From positions 21,284,570 to 21,348,569 of the forward strand of contig NC_090707.1 of NCBI RefSeq assembly GCF_040954835.1: DNA of 64,000 nucleotides, written 5' to 3'. The DNA comes from Lepisosteus oculatus. Lineage: Eukaryota; Chordata; Actinopteri; Semionotiformes; Lepisosteidae. Position 1 is the first letter of the stretch. Every line of letters begins with the position of its first letter. Of the stretch, positions 35,015 to 47,015 are shown one piece after another. A program made the position numbers and the translations under genes. A model generated the notes under the pieces. The model had not been told where the DNA came from. It ran no database searches and saw nothing but the letters and a program-made list of their open reading frames with translations.

Positions 35015-36780
35015 GCCAATGTAAAATAAACAACAGGCAGGCAGAGTGGTATCTATGTCACCGATCACCATTTTCATTACTGAAGGAAAACTGGTTGAGG
35101 GACATACAGTACGGTAAAATCGAAGCTAAGCCATAGAATGAGCTTGAACCTGATTTTAACAAACATGTAAAGTACAACACCTTCCTCAAATCGTGGAGCA
35201 GGTGCAGACTCCCTGACGAGCAAGCCCCATACTATAAATTCAGAATCTGATTGGATGCTTTTGCTGTAAACTGCTTAATACAATAACAATATAAGGACTT
35301 CTAGAAAGCCACAGAAGGTGCACAGAGCCAAAGCTCGGTTTTTTGTGTCAGAGACAACACACCGAGTCACTGCTCACCTGCTGACAGACTGTAAATCCTT
35401 TTGACACAAAAACAAGTGATACTGGGTTAATGTTAGCTTAGATTGTTGTATTTTATTCATGACTGTTTAGCACATTAGTATCTGTAATAATATTATATTT
35501 GGAAGATTTTATTCTTTTTCCCTTTTTTGCCATCCCTTCTCTTCTTAGAATATGCTAACCGCACACCAGTTGTATTTTGTTATTCCTATGTGTTACATTC
35601 TGATCATCATTGCATACTGTAAAGGAAGGACATTATAACTTTGTATTTATAGTTTCTATATTGTTATAAACAAGTACTGTACATCTAAATTCATGGATGT
35701 ATTGGTTGTCGTCAATTGTGTATTACCTGATGTCCTTGTCTTCCTTTTCTCCCATATTGTGTCAGGTTACAGACCCTGACTCACCTGTGGTTTAAATGTC
35801 TTACCTGTCCATCAAGAGGGGCTGGGATGGAGCTTAGGTATAGTATTTGACCTGGCAGCCATGGTGTAGCAGTCAGTATTGTATGTAACCTTATCAGTAT
35901 GCTGTAATGCAGCTTGATTTGCTGTAAAACTCCTAGTACTGAATTCCCTGTAGAAACTGCAGTTTTGTCAATTTAGTTTTCTCTTCTTCTAGTATTTTTT
36001 TCTTGCCCCAAGGCATTTAGGTAAATGTTCACTGGTGTTTCAACTTATATTTGTGTCCTGCCTATTTTTATGACCTCTGGATGTACTATCAGGTGGTTTA
36101 GTTACAACTTCCACTTCTTTTTTCTTTTTTTTCCCCAACAGCATTTTAATTGTTTTTCAACTGTAGGCTGCCCTTTTTTATTTTTTCAATTCTCAAACAA
36201 AGCATCTGGAACAATTGATCACGACCATTATGGTCGCCTCTCATAGCCCATCAATTTATCATTGTCATTGACTCCAGTAATCCTTCTCTTTCAACTTTGA
36301 TGAAAAGAATTATGTCTTTAATTTAGGATTGTAAATTGTAAGCATTGACATAAACCAAGAGTCACATCAGTTAAATGGTAAAATGCAACTTTAGGCAATT
36401 GCTTAGATGTAGACCAATTGCTTAGAGACTATGTCTCTGTATTTCAAAATATTCAGAATGCTGCATCTCTTTTTATTTAATGTAACTCCATGTAAAGCCA
36501 GCTTTCAGCACATATCTTCAACCTAGAATACTGTATAAGAATTCCCCATTCCACGCATAGTTTTCTCAATTAATTTAATTTTTACCAGCACAGTTTATGG
36601 AGAAAGTGAGCATGTGTAAATACTTAACTTCCATAAAAACCAGTGTCAGTAGATCCAAGGTATAACAGGTGCTGGAAAAAGCTTTTCATAAATCATTCTG
36701 CCTCTTATTAAGGTATTTTCTCTCACCACTTAAATGTGGTTTTAATTCATTTTTTTGTTCTAAAAAGCAGGACTGTACTG
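35015..36780. other. Intergenic stretch without recognised elements
   Basis: AT-rich, with no recognised gene or repeat. Frames are short and T-run-driven. Confidence 0.35.
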
Positions 36781-36784
36781 TATC

Positions 36785-37112
36785 TGAGCAGCACAGTGAT
36801 GTAGTGGTTAGCATTGCTGTCTCACGGCACTGGGCCCTGGGTTCAATTCCTTTGGTGCTGTCATGTTCTCCTGTGTTTACATGGGTTTCCTCTGGGTGCT
36901 GTGGTTTCCCTCCACCATCCAAGACATAGGTACTGTAGATGAATTGGCTTCTAGGAAGATTGGTCCTCATGTGAGTGGTGCGTGTTTGTGTTTCTGTGTG
37001 CCCTGTGATTGACTAGCATCCTGCCCAGGGTGTATCCTGACTTGTGGGAATGGGCTCTGGCTTCTCTGCAATTCTGTATTGGATCAAGCAGCTAGAATCT
37101 GGATGGATGCAT
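36785..37112 (+). repeat. SINE family C, full-length
   Basis: The head GATGTAGTGGTTAGCATTGC is followed by a perfect B box GGTTCAATTCC (36840-36850), then GTGTTTACATGGGTTTCCTC, GCCCTGTGATTGACTAGCAT, GGGAATGGGCTCTGGCTTCT and a GGATGGATGCATG tail. This copy best shows the tRNA-like origin of the family. Confidence 0.85.
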
Positions 37113-37247
37113 GACTGTATATTTTGACAAATGTTTGTGAAGCCTAGGGCCAGTCAAAACAAAATGGCTTTCAAAAGTAAGAGATCTTATTGTATATATT
37201 TTGTCTACACAGATTTAGTATCTCCAGGTAGGATTGATTTACATTAG

Positions 37248-37452
37248 GGATGGTCAACTCCAGTCCTCTCTTTAAATCCTCAAGAGCCACTGTTTAGAAG
37301 GTTTTATAAGTCTGTTTAAATTTCTGCGTCTTAACAACAAGGAAAGACTTCAGCTTGCCGATGTTAATTTAATAAGGTTTTCAATTAGGTAATTAAGGGC
37401 TCAAATGGAAAGAAAACCAGAAATCTTCTGGCCCTCATGGAGTGGAGTTGTT
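37248..37452. mobile_element. MITE-like palindromic element
   Basis: The left end GGTCAACTCCAGTCCTC and the right end, reversed, CAACTCCACTCCATGAGGGC pair as imperfect terminal inverted repeats around an AATTAG/TAATTA-rich core. The size, about 205 bp, suits a non-autonomous DNA transposon. Confidence 0.5.
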
Positions 37453-37459
37453 TTAGATT

Positions 37460-38160
37460 TATGCAGTTATATAAGAACACTCATAGCTCTGTGCTCTCTT
37501 AGAAATGTTCCATCTCACAAGAAAATGGCTTGGGCTTTTCTGGTTTGAATTTCACTCTCCAGGTAATGAAGCTTAATTTAAATCTGGGATTATTTAAATA
37601 ATGGCCTTAGAAAGAAAAATACTCTGACACTTAATGTGATCTCTCAGTTATTGCAAATAAGGATAATTTGAAGTGCTGTAGCATTTTGAAAGAAAACACA
37701 TTTCCACCTGGGAGAATTTATGTGCAAGCACATTATTTTCATTAGTGCCTGACTTTTTTTCAAGAAGTGCATTAGCAAGACTGTGAATGACTTCAGTCTT
37801 TAAAGTTGAATGTGTTTATGGTTTAATCTAGTTATGTCGCAGTTATGTCGCAGACTGCATTAGAATGATATGGAAATCTTTATTGTGCATTCGCCGTGAG
37901 AACTTTATTTTCTAAGAAAGCTCTGAACCAAGCATAGAATCAATGGTCTCAAGGGATATTGTACTGTTTTTAAAGGTATCACAAATAACTAATACCTGGA
38001 AGCATAATTTGTATAAATTTGCTCTGTGCACACAGACCACAAGATGAGTATGTCCCACTGGCCCCACTAACACCTCTTCACACCTGCTTAGCTTCAGTGG
38101 GTTGCCAGTTGCGAGTTGCAGGGCAATATGGCTGCTAATGACATAGTTATAGTTCAATTA
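37460..38160. other. Intergenic stretch without recognised elements
   Basis: Only a 10-bp tandem (GTTATGTCGCA twice near 37835) was noticed. Confidence 0.35.
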
Positions 38161-38164
38161 GCAT

Positions 38165-38342
38165 CTGGGAAAATTGAAGCTTGTGTGAGGGTGTATGTGT
38201 GTTTGTCTGTGTGTGCCCTGAGCTGGACTGGCTCCTACCCAGGGTGTAGCCCACTTTGCTCCTCCTTTGCTTTCTGGTATAGGCTCCAGTTCTTCTGCAA
38301 CTCTTTATTGTAAAGCAGTTAGAAAATGGATAGATGGATAGT
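38165..38342 (+). repeat. SINE family C, 3' half
   Basis: Starts inside the family at GCATCTGGGAAAATTGAAGC and includes TGTGTGCCCTGAGCTGGACT, GGTATAGGCTCCAGTTCTTC and the tail TTAGAAAATGGATAGATGGA. The tRNA head is missing, as expected for 5' truncation. Confidence 0.75.
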
Positions 38343-38344
38343 AG

Positions 38345-39995
38345 TACTGTATGTATGTGAAAAAAGGCCAGGAGGCCCTGAAGCTCTTATGGATCTGTGT
38401 TACAAAAACGTTATAACACTACTAATTTGCATAGAAATGTCATTTTGACAATTTTGACAAATTGTTTTAATATGTTAGATGGCCAAGAAATATTTTGTTT
38501 TGAGTCATCATTAAAAAAAAAAGATTTTTTTTTCCAAAAACAATGTGAAGAATAATTAAAATATGTCCAAGCCACAGCTAACAGCCACACATACTTCACT
38601 AAAATTAATGTAGTCTTCAATTTTTTTGTTGATGCTATTTAAACAGAATCCTTATCCAAAGAGAGCAAAACAGGAACTGGGGCTGTTTCTTTTTCAACTA
38701 CATTCACCACAGTGCCAGCTAAGATATCAGAACACAATCTGCAGTTCATTCTAAAGTGTCCATCACAGTATAGTCTTTTATTATGTATTCCTATCTTATA
38801 TAACCAAATCCTATAATATAGAATTAATGACAGAAATTCAGATGACCTTTCAGATAACAGAACAGATGAGTTGGCCGCTTGTTACATAAAAACATAAAAC
38901 ATGGATCATGGAAATGAACTCTGATCTAAAGGTGGCAGGATAGAGTTGTCTGCCTCTGTTAATATTATCAATCCCATCTCAGTGCACTAAACATGTATAA
39001 ACTACCTGCAGGTGCAGATGTGACACCTGAAAAACATTAGAGCGACATGTTAAATATTTCTTTCTGATCACCATACACTTCCATATTAGTCAAGATTGGT
39101 GGTTGAAGAACAAGGTCTTCAAACAGCAACATTGCATGACTCACTGCAGACAGCACACTGTAGTGTATTTATTAGATGAGTCATATGCCAACCCTGCCAC
39201 TTATGATCCCTTAAGTTTATATGGTCTTTGAATACAGCTATTTATCAATATTGAGGGGTATGGTAGATGTTTCATCACTTTAATACATCTCTCTGCTGTT
39301 TAAGTCCCTGCTGGCAAGAGAATCACCATCTCAAAGAAACCCAATGCTGTAAAAAGCCAAAGAATTAAATTAGGCGGGAATACTATCAAACACTGGAAGC
39401 ACGTTAAAGTTTTAATGGACACCTGGGACTATTACAAACCCTTATGACATTCTAGTTGAGTATGTTTCCAGAATGCTGCAGTACCACTCTGACATTGAAG
39501 ATGGTTGGATTTTTTTGTACTCTTTATGTGAAAGGGTATCTTATACTAGACAAATCGTGGCAGAAAGGCTGAAATTCTTAATCAATAGTATGTGCTTCTT
39601 AGAGTTTCTTTAATCTGAAAATAAAGAAAAAGTCATAAAATGACTCGTTGTATGTTGCTGTTGATGTGTATTTATCAATACATGGTATTAATACAAGTCC
39701 CCTAACAAATGTTTGCGATGTAGAACAGATTTGGTGACTTTAGCTGTTCTGTTTTAGTTAGGTTTCTTTGACCTAAAGCAATAGGTTATTTAAAGGTTAA
39801 TTTAAAGTACCAATTCTTCACTCAAATAATTAAACTTTGTTCACTGAGTGTGCCGGTAAATTCATTATTATGTGTTAATGGTATAAACAGGTGAGAAAGC
39901 CATTTCTTTCTTCTGAAGTTTACATATTTTCCATTGGCAATTTTAGCTTTCTCATAATATTAAAGGATGCATAAAGTGCAAGTCAGAAGGCAAGC
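38345..39995. other. Intergenic stretch without recognised elements
   Basis: AT-rich, nothing recognised. Confidence 0.35.
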
Positions 39996-39997
39996 AG

Positions 39998-40308
39998 GCT
40001 TTCCATTCATTTATTTTCTAACCACTTCTTCCAACCAGGGTAAAAGGGAACTCAAGCCTATCCCAGCAAACAACAAGCACAAGGCAGGATATACACCCTG
40101 GACAGGACATCAGTCCATTGCAGGGCACACACACAGATGCAAACAGAAACATGTACACGCACACCAGGACAATCTTCCCAAAGCCTACCAGTATGTTTTT
40201 GGAATGTGGGAGGAGACCACAGACAACACTCTAGGTCTGGAATTGAACCCAGGACCCCAGTGCTACAAGACAGCCATGCTAACCACAGTGCCACATGCTG
40301 CCTTTCAT
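39998..40308 (-). repeat. SINE family C, nearly full-length, minus strand
   Basis: Reads as the reverse of the family: ACTCAAGCCTATCCCAGCAA, CAGGACATCAGTCCATTGCA, TTTTTGGAATGTGGGAGGAG, the B-box complement in GGAATTGAACCCAGGACCCC, and a head ending AACCACAGTGCCACATGCTG. Confidence 0.8.
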
Positions 40309-40429
40309 AGGCAGACTTTCTGCTTTTTAATTAGTAATATATAACAAAGCAAAAATCAACCTGGGACCTGATGGCCCTTTTATTTAATCTAATACTGTTG
40401 CCTTACTAGGTGAAGTGTGTGTTGACCAA

Positions 40430-40756
40430 CAAACCCTGTCTTTGCGAAGTATTGACAGAAGGGAGCTCCACCAGTGAGGCACGTGACTGTGTCATTCAGG
40501 AGATCTGAAGACTGAAATTCCCAGACATGGGTTTCTGTAGCCTCTCCTAATACATTATAAATCAATTATCAGCTCTGCCTGGCTGAGGTTTCTTTAATCT
40601 TTTTCTTTTGTCCAATTAAATTGTCTGACAATTCCACAGTGGGGAATCCTCTTCCTTCCTCCCTCCCGACACTCCAGCTTCACACAACCGAGACAAGGCT
40701 TGAGATTCGAGCACTAGGCTTCTCTCCGTCTAGGGATTTAACTCTCGTAACAGAGG
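40430..40756 (+). other. Non-repetitive, moderately GC-rich segment ending in a GTAAGT
   Basis: This block differs in texture from its surroundings: fewer AT runs, a CTTCCTTCCTCCCTCCCGAC tract, and AACAGAGG directly before GTAAGTGG at 40757. It could be a conserved regulatory element or a non-coding exon. There is no coding signal, and no acceptor was identified with confidence. Confidence 0.2.
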
Positions 40757-41284
40757 GTAAGTGGAGAGTGTAAATTAAATAATAAATTCTCATTAAAGTA
40801 TATTCCTCACACCAACTGAAAAACCTGGGTAGCAGCTCTGAAATTGTATTAAGGTGATAAGGAATCGTAGAATCTGATGCAATGCAAAGGATCTCATAAA
40901 CCAAGGCTTTTCATACGAAAACATCAAAAGTATTAATAAATACAAATCTGAAAATATTAAATGTATTACAACACTAGGGTACACTACACCAACATGATAG
41001 TAGTGTAAGATTTCATTTTGTTATAATGTGAAAGTGGTTCTGTACAAGTTAGAATATACTACTGAGAACACATAATGCCTATAACAGTATCTCATATTTC
41101 CGTACATAAAACCTAATTTAATGTTCCAGGAAGCTGGGAAGTGAACCTGACTGATGTCTTCAGATCTACACCAATAACTTTTTTTTTTTAAATCAATGAA
41201 GTTTCTGGATTTGCATGCTCATATCTTCACAACATTCCTAGGGAGCTCAGCTGTTTTCTGTGAACAGGAGACTCACTACATATA

Positions 41285-41480
41285 CACTACATAAGAACAA
41301 CACTCCATAAGAAAGCTTAAGGACAAGAACAGGCCATTCAGCCTACTGTATCTCTGTCTCTAATCTACAGTACCTTCACATTGATTCTATCACAGAGTCA
41401 GGTTTAGGTTTAAGAGTTCTTAGCTTTTCTGCCTCTACGATGACTTTGCTATCAGTAACATGCATTGCATATTTTGTATA
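41285..41480 (-). repeat. CR1-like retroposon tail, minus strand
   Basis: Begins ACATAAGAACAACACTCCAT and continues AAGGACAAGAACAGGCCATT then CAGCC, which is the reverse of the GGCTGAATGGCC...TTATGTTCTTATG tail shared by several retroposons here. Confidence 0.55.
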
Positions 41481-41484
41481 AAAA

Positions 41485-42315
41485 GGTGCGATACTGGCTT
41501 TTAACAAGTACCAGTTGTGTTCTTGTGATCTGCGCACTGAACCTCATTTAAAATGACTAGTTCAAGTTCAAAACTTAATTGCCAGAACAACTAGTTGTCT
41601 GGAATTTGGTTGGTGATCTCATGCAATTAAAGATAAACAATACACACTTACCCCATAAAGCCAGTGATAGACAGCATCCACCCAATGCATCTTGACATTC
41701 CATTCTATACACACACCAGTAATAAAATAAATAACAGTGAGAGACAGAATAATACTGAGCACTGCAACAATTTTCAATATTAAAGTGCAGAGTTTCTGCA
41801 TCTCACAGCCTCCAGGTAGGTGCTTAAAACAACATAAAATACTGTAGATGTTCCTAGCCAATGTGTATTAAGACTGAAAAGCTCAGGGTCCCCCAGTTTG
41901 TCCTCAATCACATCTCCCTAAGAATTATAATTAAGAATTACTTATTGTTCTTTTCTGGCCCCTCTCTATGTAGCTTTGTCTTGACCTTTTTAGGAGCTTG
42001 ACCACGACTCCATGTTCACCAGAAAACTTTGAGGTAGGATAGGATTTTACAATTGCCATTTAATTGAAAGATGTTAATGTCTAAATTCAGAATTACCTCT
42101 ACGATAATAAAATCCTGAATTTAATGCCCATGCATAATAAACATGTAATAATTAAAAGGGGTAAAAGTGCTCTTTATGTGGTTTAACTCTATAACCATAT
42201 ACAATACATATAAAATAGATTTCATGCATTAAAGAAAATTATTTTTAGAAACATACTTTAAGTAAACAGTTGTTATCCATGACAGATTAAAACAATCTTA
42301 CACGTGCTGTTTCAA
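41485..42315. other. Intergenic stretch without recognised elements
   Basis: Nothing recognised. A short hydrophobic minus-strand frame (41619-41861) has no family match. Confidence 0.35.
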
Positions 42316-42317
42316 TG

Positions 42318-42477
42318 GATTCAATGGGGATTTTAAACTGTTCACTCATTTTTGATTATAATCAAAAATTATTTTCTCAATTTTATAAACCTTACAGGAT
42401 TCAATGGGGATTTTAAACTGTTCCCTCATTTTTGATTATAATCAAAAAGTATTTTCTCAATTTTATAAACCTTACAG
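42318..42477. repeat. 80-bp tandem duplication, two near-identical copies
   Basis: Copies 42318-42397 and 42398-42477 start GATTCAATGGGGATTTTAAA and end TTTATAAACCTTACAG. They differ at only two positions (TTCACTC/TTCCCTC and AAAAATT/AAAAAGT). Each holds TTTTTGATTATAATCAAAAA or its one-base variant; the 20-mer is a perfect palindrome. Confidence 0.95.
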
Positions 42478-42824
42478 AATTCCACAATGTACTTGATAAT
42501 TGTACAATATTCCAAATTTTACAACAAAATAAGTATAAAAAATGGCCTTGTTTCTTATGACATTATATAATGTAATGGTTGTTTTTAACGAATTTTCAGA
42601 ACTGGATTTTTTCTGAACTTTCTTCAAAGCAGAAAGCATGGGTCTTTGACTTAAAAATGACAAAAGCACACTGCTGTATTTGCTAACCACCTCCACTTCT
42701 CCGGAACATTTTATTGATCTATGTTGATATGACAATTATGCTGTTCTGTTGTAAATCATGTTCAGAGAAACTCAGAATTCCTTGATGATTGTAATGCTTT
42801 TCAATTATATAAGACCCTGTAACA

Positions 42825-43195
42825 CATCCATCTGTTTTCAACCCGCTTTATCCAATTTAGGGTCGCAGAGGAGTCGGAGCCTATCCTGGCAAGCCACAGG
42901 AGCAAGGAAGGGTATATTTCCAGGAAAGGATGCCACTCCATCACAGGGCAAGCAGACACTAGCACAGACATGCACAAATCCACACCAAGGCCCATTTTTC
43001 CCAGAAGCCAATTAACTTATCAGTACTGTATGTCTCTGGGCTGTGGGAGGAAACCATATTACCCAGAGGAAACCATATGAAAACGGGGGAGAAAATACAA
43101 ACTCCCAAATAGTCCAAATTGTACTCTAGGTCCAGAATTGAACCCAGTGCTCAACACAGTAATGCAAACCCCTGCACCACCAAGTTATCCCCTGC
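42825..43195 (-). repeat. SINE family C, minus strand, with an internal duplication
   Basis: Runs from CATCTGTTTTCAACCCGCTT through GGAGCCTATCCTGGCAAGCC and CACTCCATCACAGGGCAAGC to the head complement GAATTGAACCCAGTGCTCAA. The AGGAAACCATAT block occurs twice (43048 and 43068), so the copy is slightly longer than its sisters. Confidence 0.8.
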
Positions 43196-43265
43196 TACTC
43201 CTGGCAATACAAAATGGCATAAAGAATGGATTTTCAAAATTTGGACAAAAATAAATATGTAGTGC

Positions 43266-43497
43266 AATTGCTTTCAGTCCAGGTCCTGTGTAATCCATAC
43301 AGTATGTCTGCTGGGTTCCAACCGGACACTTAATTACCAGGCTAATTGCTGACAGTAATTGATCTGCTTTAGGTTTTTTTTTTCTGCATACAGGCCTTGG
43401 TTTAAAACATACCAGATACCAATCAGCCCTGGGCCAAGTAATACATGAACCAGCAGACACAGGGATGATCCAGAACCAGGACTGAGAACACTTGCTC
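43266..43497. mobile_element. MITE-like element with about 45-bp terminal inverted repeats
   Basis: The left end (TTTCAGTCCAGGTCCTGTGT ... TATGTCTGCTGGGTTC) and the reverse complement of the right end (CTCAGTCCTGGTTCTGGATC ... TGTGTCTGCTGGTTC) align over about 45 bp with few mismatches. The core is about 140 bp and AT-rich with a T9 run. A non-autonomous DNA transposon is the simplest reading. Confidence 0.65.
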
Positions 43498-43499
43498 TA

Positions 43500-44920
43500 G
43501 AATATTAATGTCAGGATTTAGAAGAACGCTGGGAAATGTAGAAATTTTATAAATCCTTCAAATTGGTTAATTTGAAGAAGGGACTATAATTTAAACAGTT
43601 TTGCTTTTGAAGTAAAATAAATCAAATGAACAATACATAATACATATATTCAAATAAATATATATGATATATTTAGATATAATTATATAAATAATTTATA
43701 CAATAAAATATTATAGCTATTGAAAGAACTCCTGAGAGAGAATTCTAACAGATAATATTCTGTTAGAATCGGTTATAATGTATAAATAGACATATTTCAT
43801 TTCCCAGATGGTTCGGCTCAATCCTGATTTTTAAAACATTTTCTCTTTATAATTGTAATTAATAAAGTAACAAGAAATTACAGGTGTTCTACTTCTGCAA
43901 TCTGAGATAGGGCTTTATTTTCAGGAAGTAATTAAGCTATCTTTGTTCTTGTTAAGGTTTATAATCCAGAGTGATTTTGTGTTCCTCATCAGATATGTTA
44001 TGCATTCATCTAAATTTTTGAAACTGAGACTTGAGTCCTTCAAGCCCTCAACCACTGCTGATCATGTCAAATTAAAGAAGGCATAAAAAAAACAGATCAG
44101 AGCATCAGAACCATGCCTCCAAATGTAATTTACATTTAGTCTGGATGAATCTATACAATAATACAATAGGACAATTAAGTAATGAATACAACTTTATGAT
44201 GTTTGGTCATTCCTTTTTTCCTTTAACAGACACCAGATGGTTGTTGATTGCCTTCAAAGTAGGTAGATGATGACATTCTCCCAAGAAACTTATCTTTTTT
44301 TTTTAGATAAGATGGTTAGCTTCACTACTTTTTAATGTGGTTGGAAGCAGCAATGAATCTATATTTAGAGCATGCAAAAACACACAAAAAAAGAAAGAAC
44401 CATAAAGGATATAAAAATAAAGGGAATCTTCTGCTGCTTATGTTTTGGAAATCTTTTTTCAGGAGATACTGTGGGGGGCAATTACTAAGGAACCAACAAG
44501 CAACAATTAAAGCTAACACAGAGTAGAAGCCAGCATGTTTCATGTTTTAAGAAATAAAGCATGCCAATTAAAGTCCAGACTTTATTTACATTGTTGTTAC
44601 AATAAGAATCTGTAACTCTACTTGTCTTATAAATCTATTTTGAAAGCAAGCTTCAGGAAAAATTTGAAAATGAAAAAAAGTGAGCTTTTCTGTTTTTGCG
44701 GACCTTTCCACAAAGAGTATCCATGGAGCTAAGATACAGAGAATTATTGGAAATCCACAATTGCCTTGGTTAAAACATTAGTTTAGATGTTATATGCGTA
44801 CATTTCAGAAGCTTTCTATTCTTATCATTGTTGTAGACATGGACTTTTAGATTTATCTTATTTTTCTCTCCTTTTATAGGCGTATGTTGCCACTGTAGGA
44901 GGGGCTGTTTTTTATCTTTA
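43500..44920. other. Intergenic stretch; AT-only tract at 43635-43720
   Basis: 43635-43720 is almost pure A/T with repeated ATATAT and AATTAT words. Otherwise nothing recognised. Confidence 0.4.
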
Positions 44921-44924
44921 AAAT

Positions 44925-45045
44925 CCATATATCCATTATCCAAATTCTTTATCCAATACAAGGTTGCAGGGAAACCAGAGCCTATCCCTGCAAGCACAAG
45001 GCAGAATACACCATGGATGGAATGCCAGTGCATCACAGGACATAT
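44925..45045 (-). repeat. SINE family C, 3' fragment, minus strand
   Basis: CCATATATCCATTATCCAAA, then CAGAGCCTATCCCTGCAAGC and ATGCCAGTGCATCACAGGAC are the reversed 3' blocks of the family. The copy stops in a TATATATAAATATATATAAA tract. Confidence 0.75.
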
Positions 45046-45049
45046 ATAT

Positions 45050-46715
45050 AAATATATATAAAATAAACAGTAAAAAATAAATAAAAAATGAAATATGAAA
45101 CATTTTCATTCTCAAAGGGCAAAAGGGGTCTGTCCCTATAGGATCTATTACAATATAGGAAATCAAAACAAATGAATACAATCTCACACAAAGCCAGCAT
45201 TTATAATCTGCAATTGATCCCCAAAAGCACATTGTTTATGAAGTCTTGAGAAGTGACATAAAAACTGAAGCACATTCTAATTAGAAGCAGCTCAATGCTG
45301 TAACAGAAAGATGTTTAAAATCTGATTTAGAGTACAAGGTGGAGTAAAATTAATAATAATTACCTAAAAAGATTGCTGCTAATGATTGCTGCTAGATGCA
45401 TATTTGGTCAGATTTACTAATGCATCTTGACAAAATTTCCATTTCATAATTAGGAAATAAGTAGATCTCCTTTCTGGTATAATAAAATAGCAAAAAAATG
45501 TTGGAGAGTTTCCATGACAACTGATGTTAAAGCTTTCTTTTGTTGTTTGCATCTGTGTAGACATGAGTTGGTGTTTTATTAAATAACAGTGAATAACAGT
45601 GAAATTCATTGTTCTGACAATTATTTTAATTTAAAAAAGATGGAATTGTGGCTTCTGTTTTATGAACAGAAAGCTAAAACACTGAATGTACAGTACTTAA
45701 TATGATACACTGTACTTGTGGTTCTAACATATATATCAAAATTAAACAGGTACAGTAATACATATATATTGAAATTTGATAATATTTCTAAAACATCAGT
45801 AATTATAATGCTAACATACAATAATATGGAATAACAATATTAAAGACTTTTCAAGGCTTCAAAGAAATCTATTCTCAAATACTTAGTGATCTGTTATGTG
45901 GGAAAAGAAAGCACTATGAAAAAGCAATATAATTAATGTGCCTTTAATACTAAAACTGCTGAATTTTTTTAAATTTTCTTTTTCAATGAAATGGCACTCC
46001 AGAAGTCTGTCTTGCATCTGGCAGCATCTATCATGAGTGCAGTGAATGAACAAAATCCCTTCATCACATTTAAATTCCACCAAGTGTTAATATATTCTAC
46101 AAACTGGTGAACTGATATGAGATATTACTGGCATCTGAAATCATGGGCCGAAGAATGCAACATGCTGACACTTATTGATAAAAATGATCCAACTTGCATG
46201 AGTCCCATTCACACTTCAAATTAATTACTAGGTAAAACATTCAAATCCAAGATCATCATTTATCCATTGTGGTTAGAAGGTTCTGAAGTAATAAATCTTT
46301 CAGCATTTTCTTTATCATCACTGTAATAATGTTTCTTTTTGGCTGATTTATTTCCCCTTGTGTTATGCAACACTTTTTTGAATTACATACTTTTCTTTTT
46401 ATAGCCATCATACCCTCAAACATTAATATTCCTTGCCTGGCAGACCTTTCTATTTTGACCTGTCTGATTCCCATTCCCTTCCATTATGTACTTGTTTGGG
46501 ACATAGTGTAAAAGAAAAAGAGATCAATGTTTGGTCCCCAACAATTACGGAAACCGTCACTTGTGACAAAATAACCCAGATCTAGCATAAATCAAACACG
46601 ACTTGTGTTTTAACACTTTATAACTAGGAGCAAAATCCTGAGTAGAGTAATTAAGGTGAAGCTTTTCTATGAATTTAAATTAAACTGCAACATTATTGCT
46701 AGTTTTTATGATGAT
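45050..46715. other. Intergenic stretch without recognised elements
   Basis: AT-rich with several ATATAT tracts. Nothing else recognised. Confidence 0.35.
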
Positions 46716-46719
46716 TAAT

Positions 46720-47015
46720 CCGTTATCAGAAATCCTCTAATAACTGGTAAGGGTCACAAGAACTTTGAGCCTATCCTACACATATGGAGCACAAAACCAG
46801 GATAACACCTTTGATCTTTGCCAAAAGATATCAAAGGGTCATTTTAAAGACCCTTTTAACAGTCAAACTTTTTTTGGGAAGTTAGAAGGAAACTGGAGCA
46901 CCTAATGAAAACCCACAACAATAAGAGGAGAAAATGCAAACTCCCCAGTCTGAAATCAAACCTGTGACCCAAGATTTGAGACAGCATTACTGCCCACCAC
47001 ACCACTGGTGCAGAA
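46720..47015 (-). repeat. Degenerate SINE family C, minus strand
   Basis: GGGTCACAAGAACTTTGAGC then CTATCCTACACATATGGAGC, followed by GCAAACTCCCCAGTCTGAAA and a head region CATTACTGCCCACCACACCA. The order is that of family C, but many positions have changed. Confidence 0.6.
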
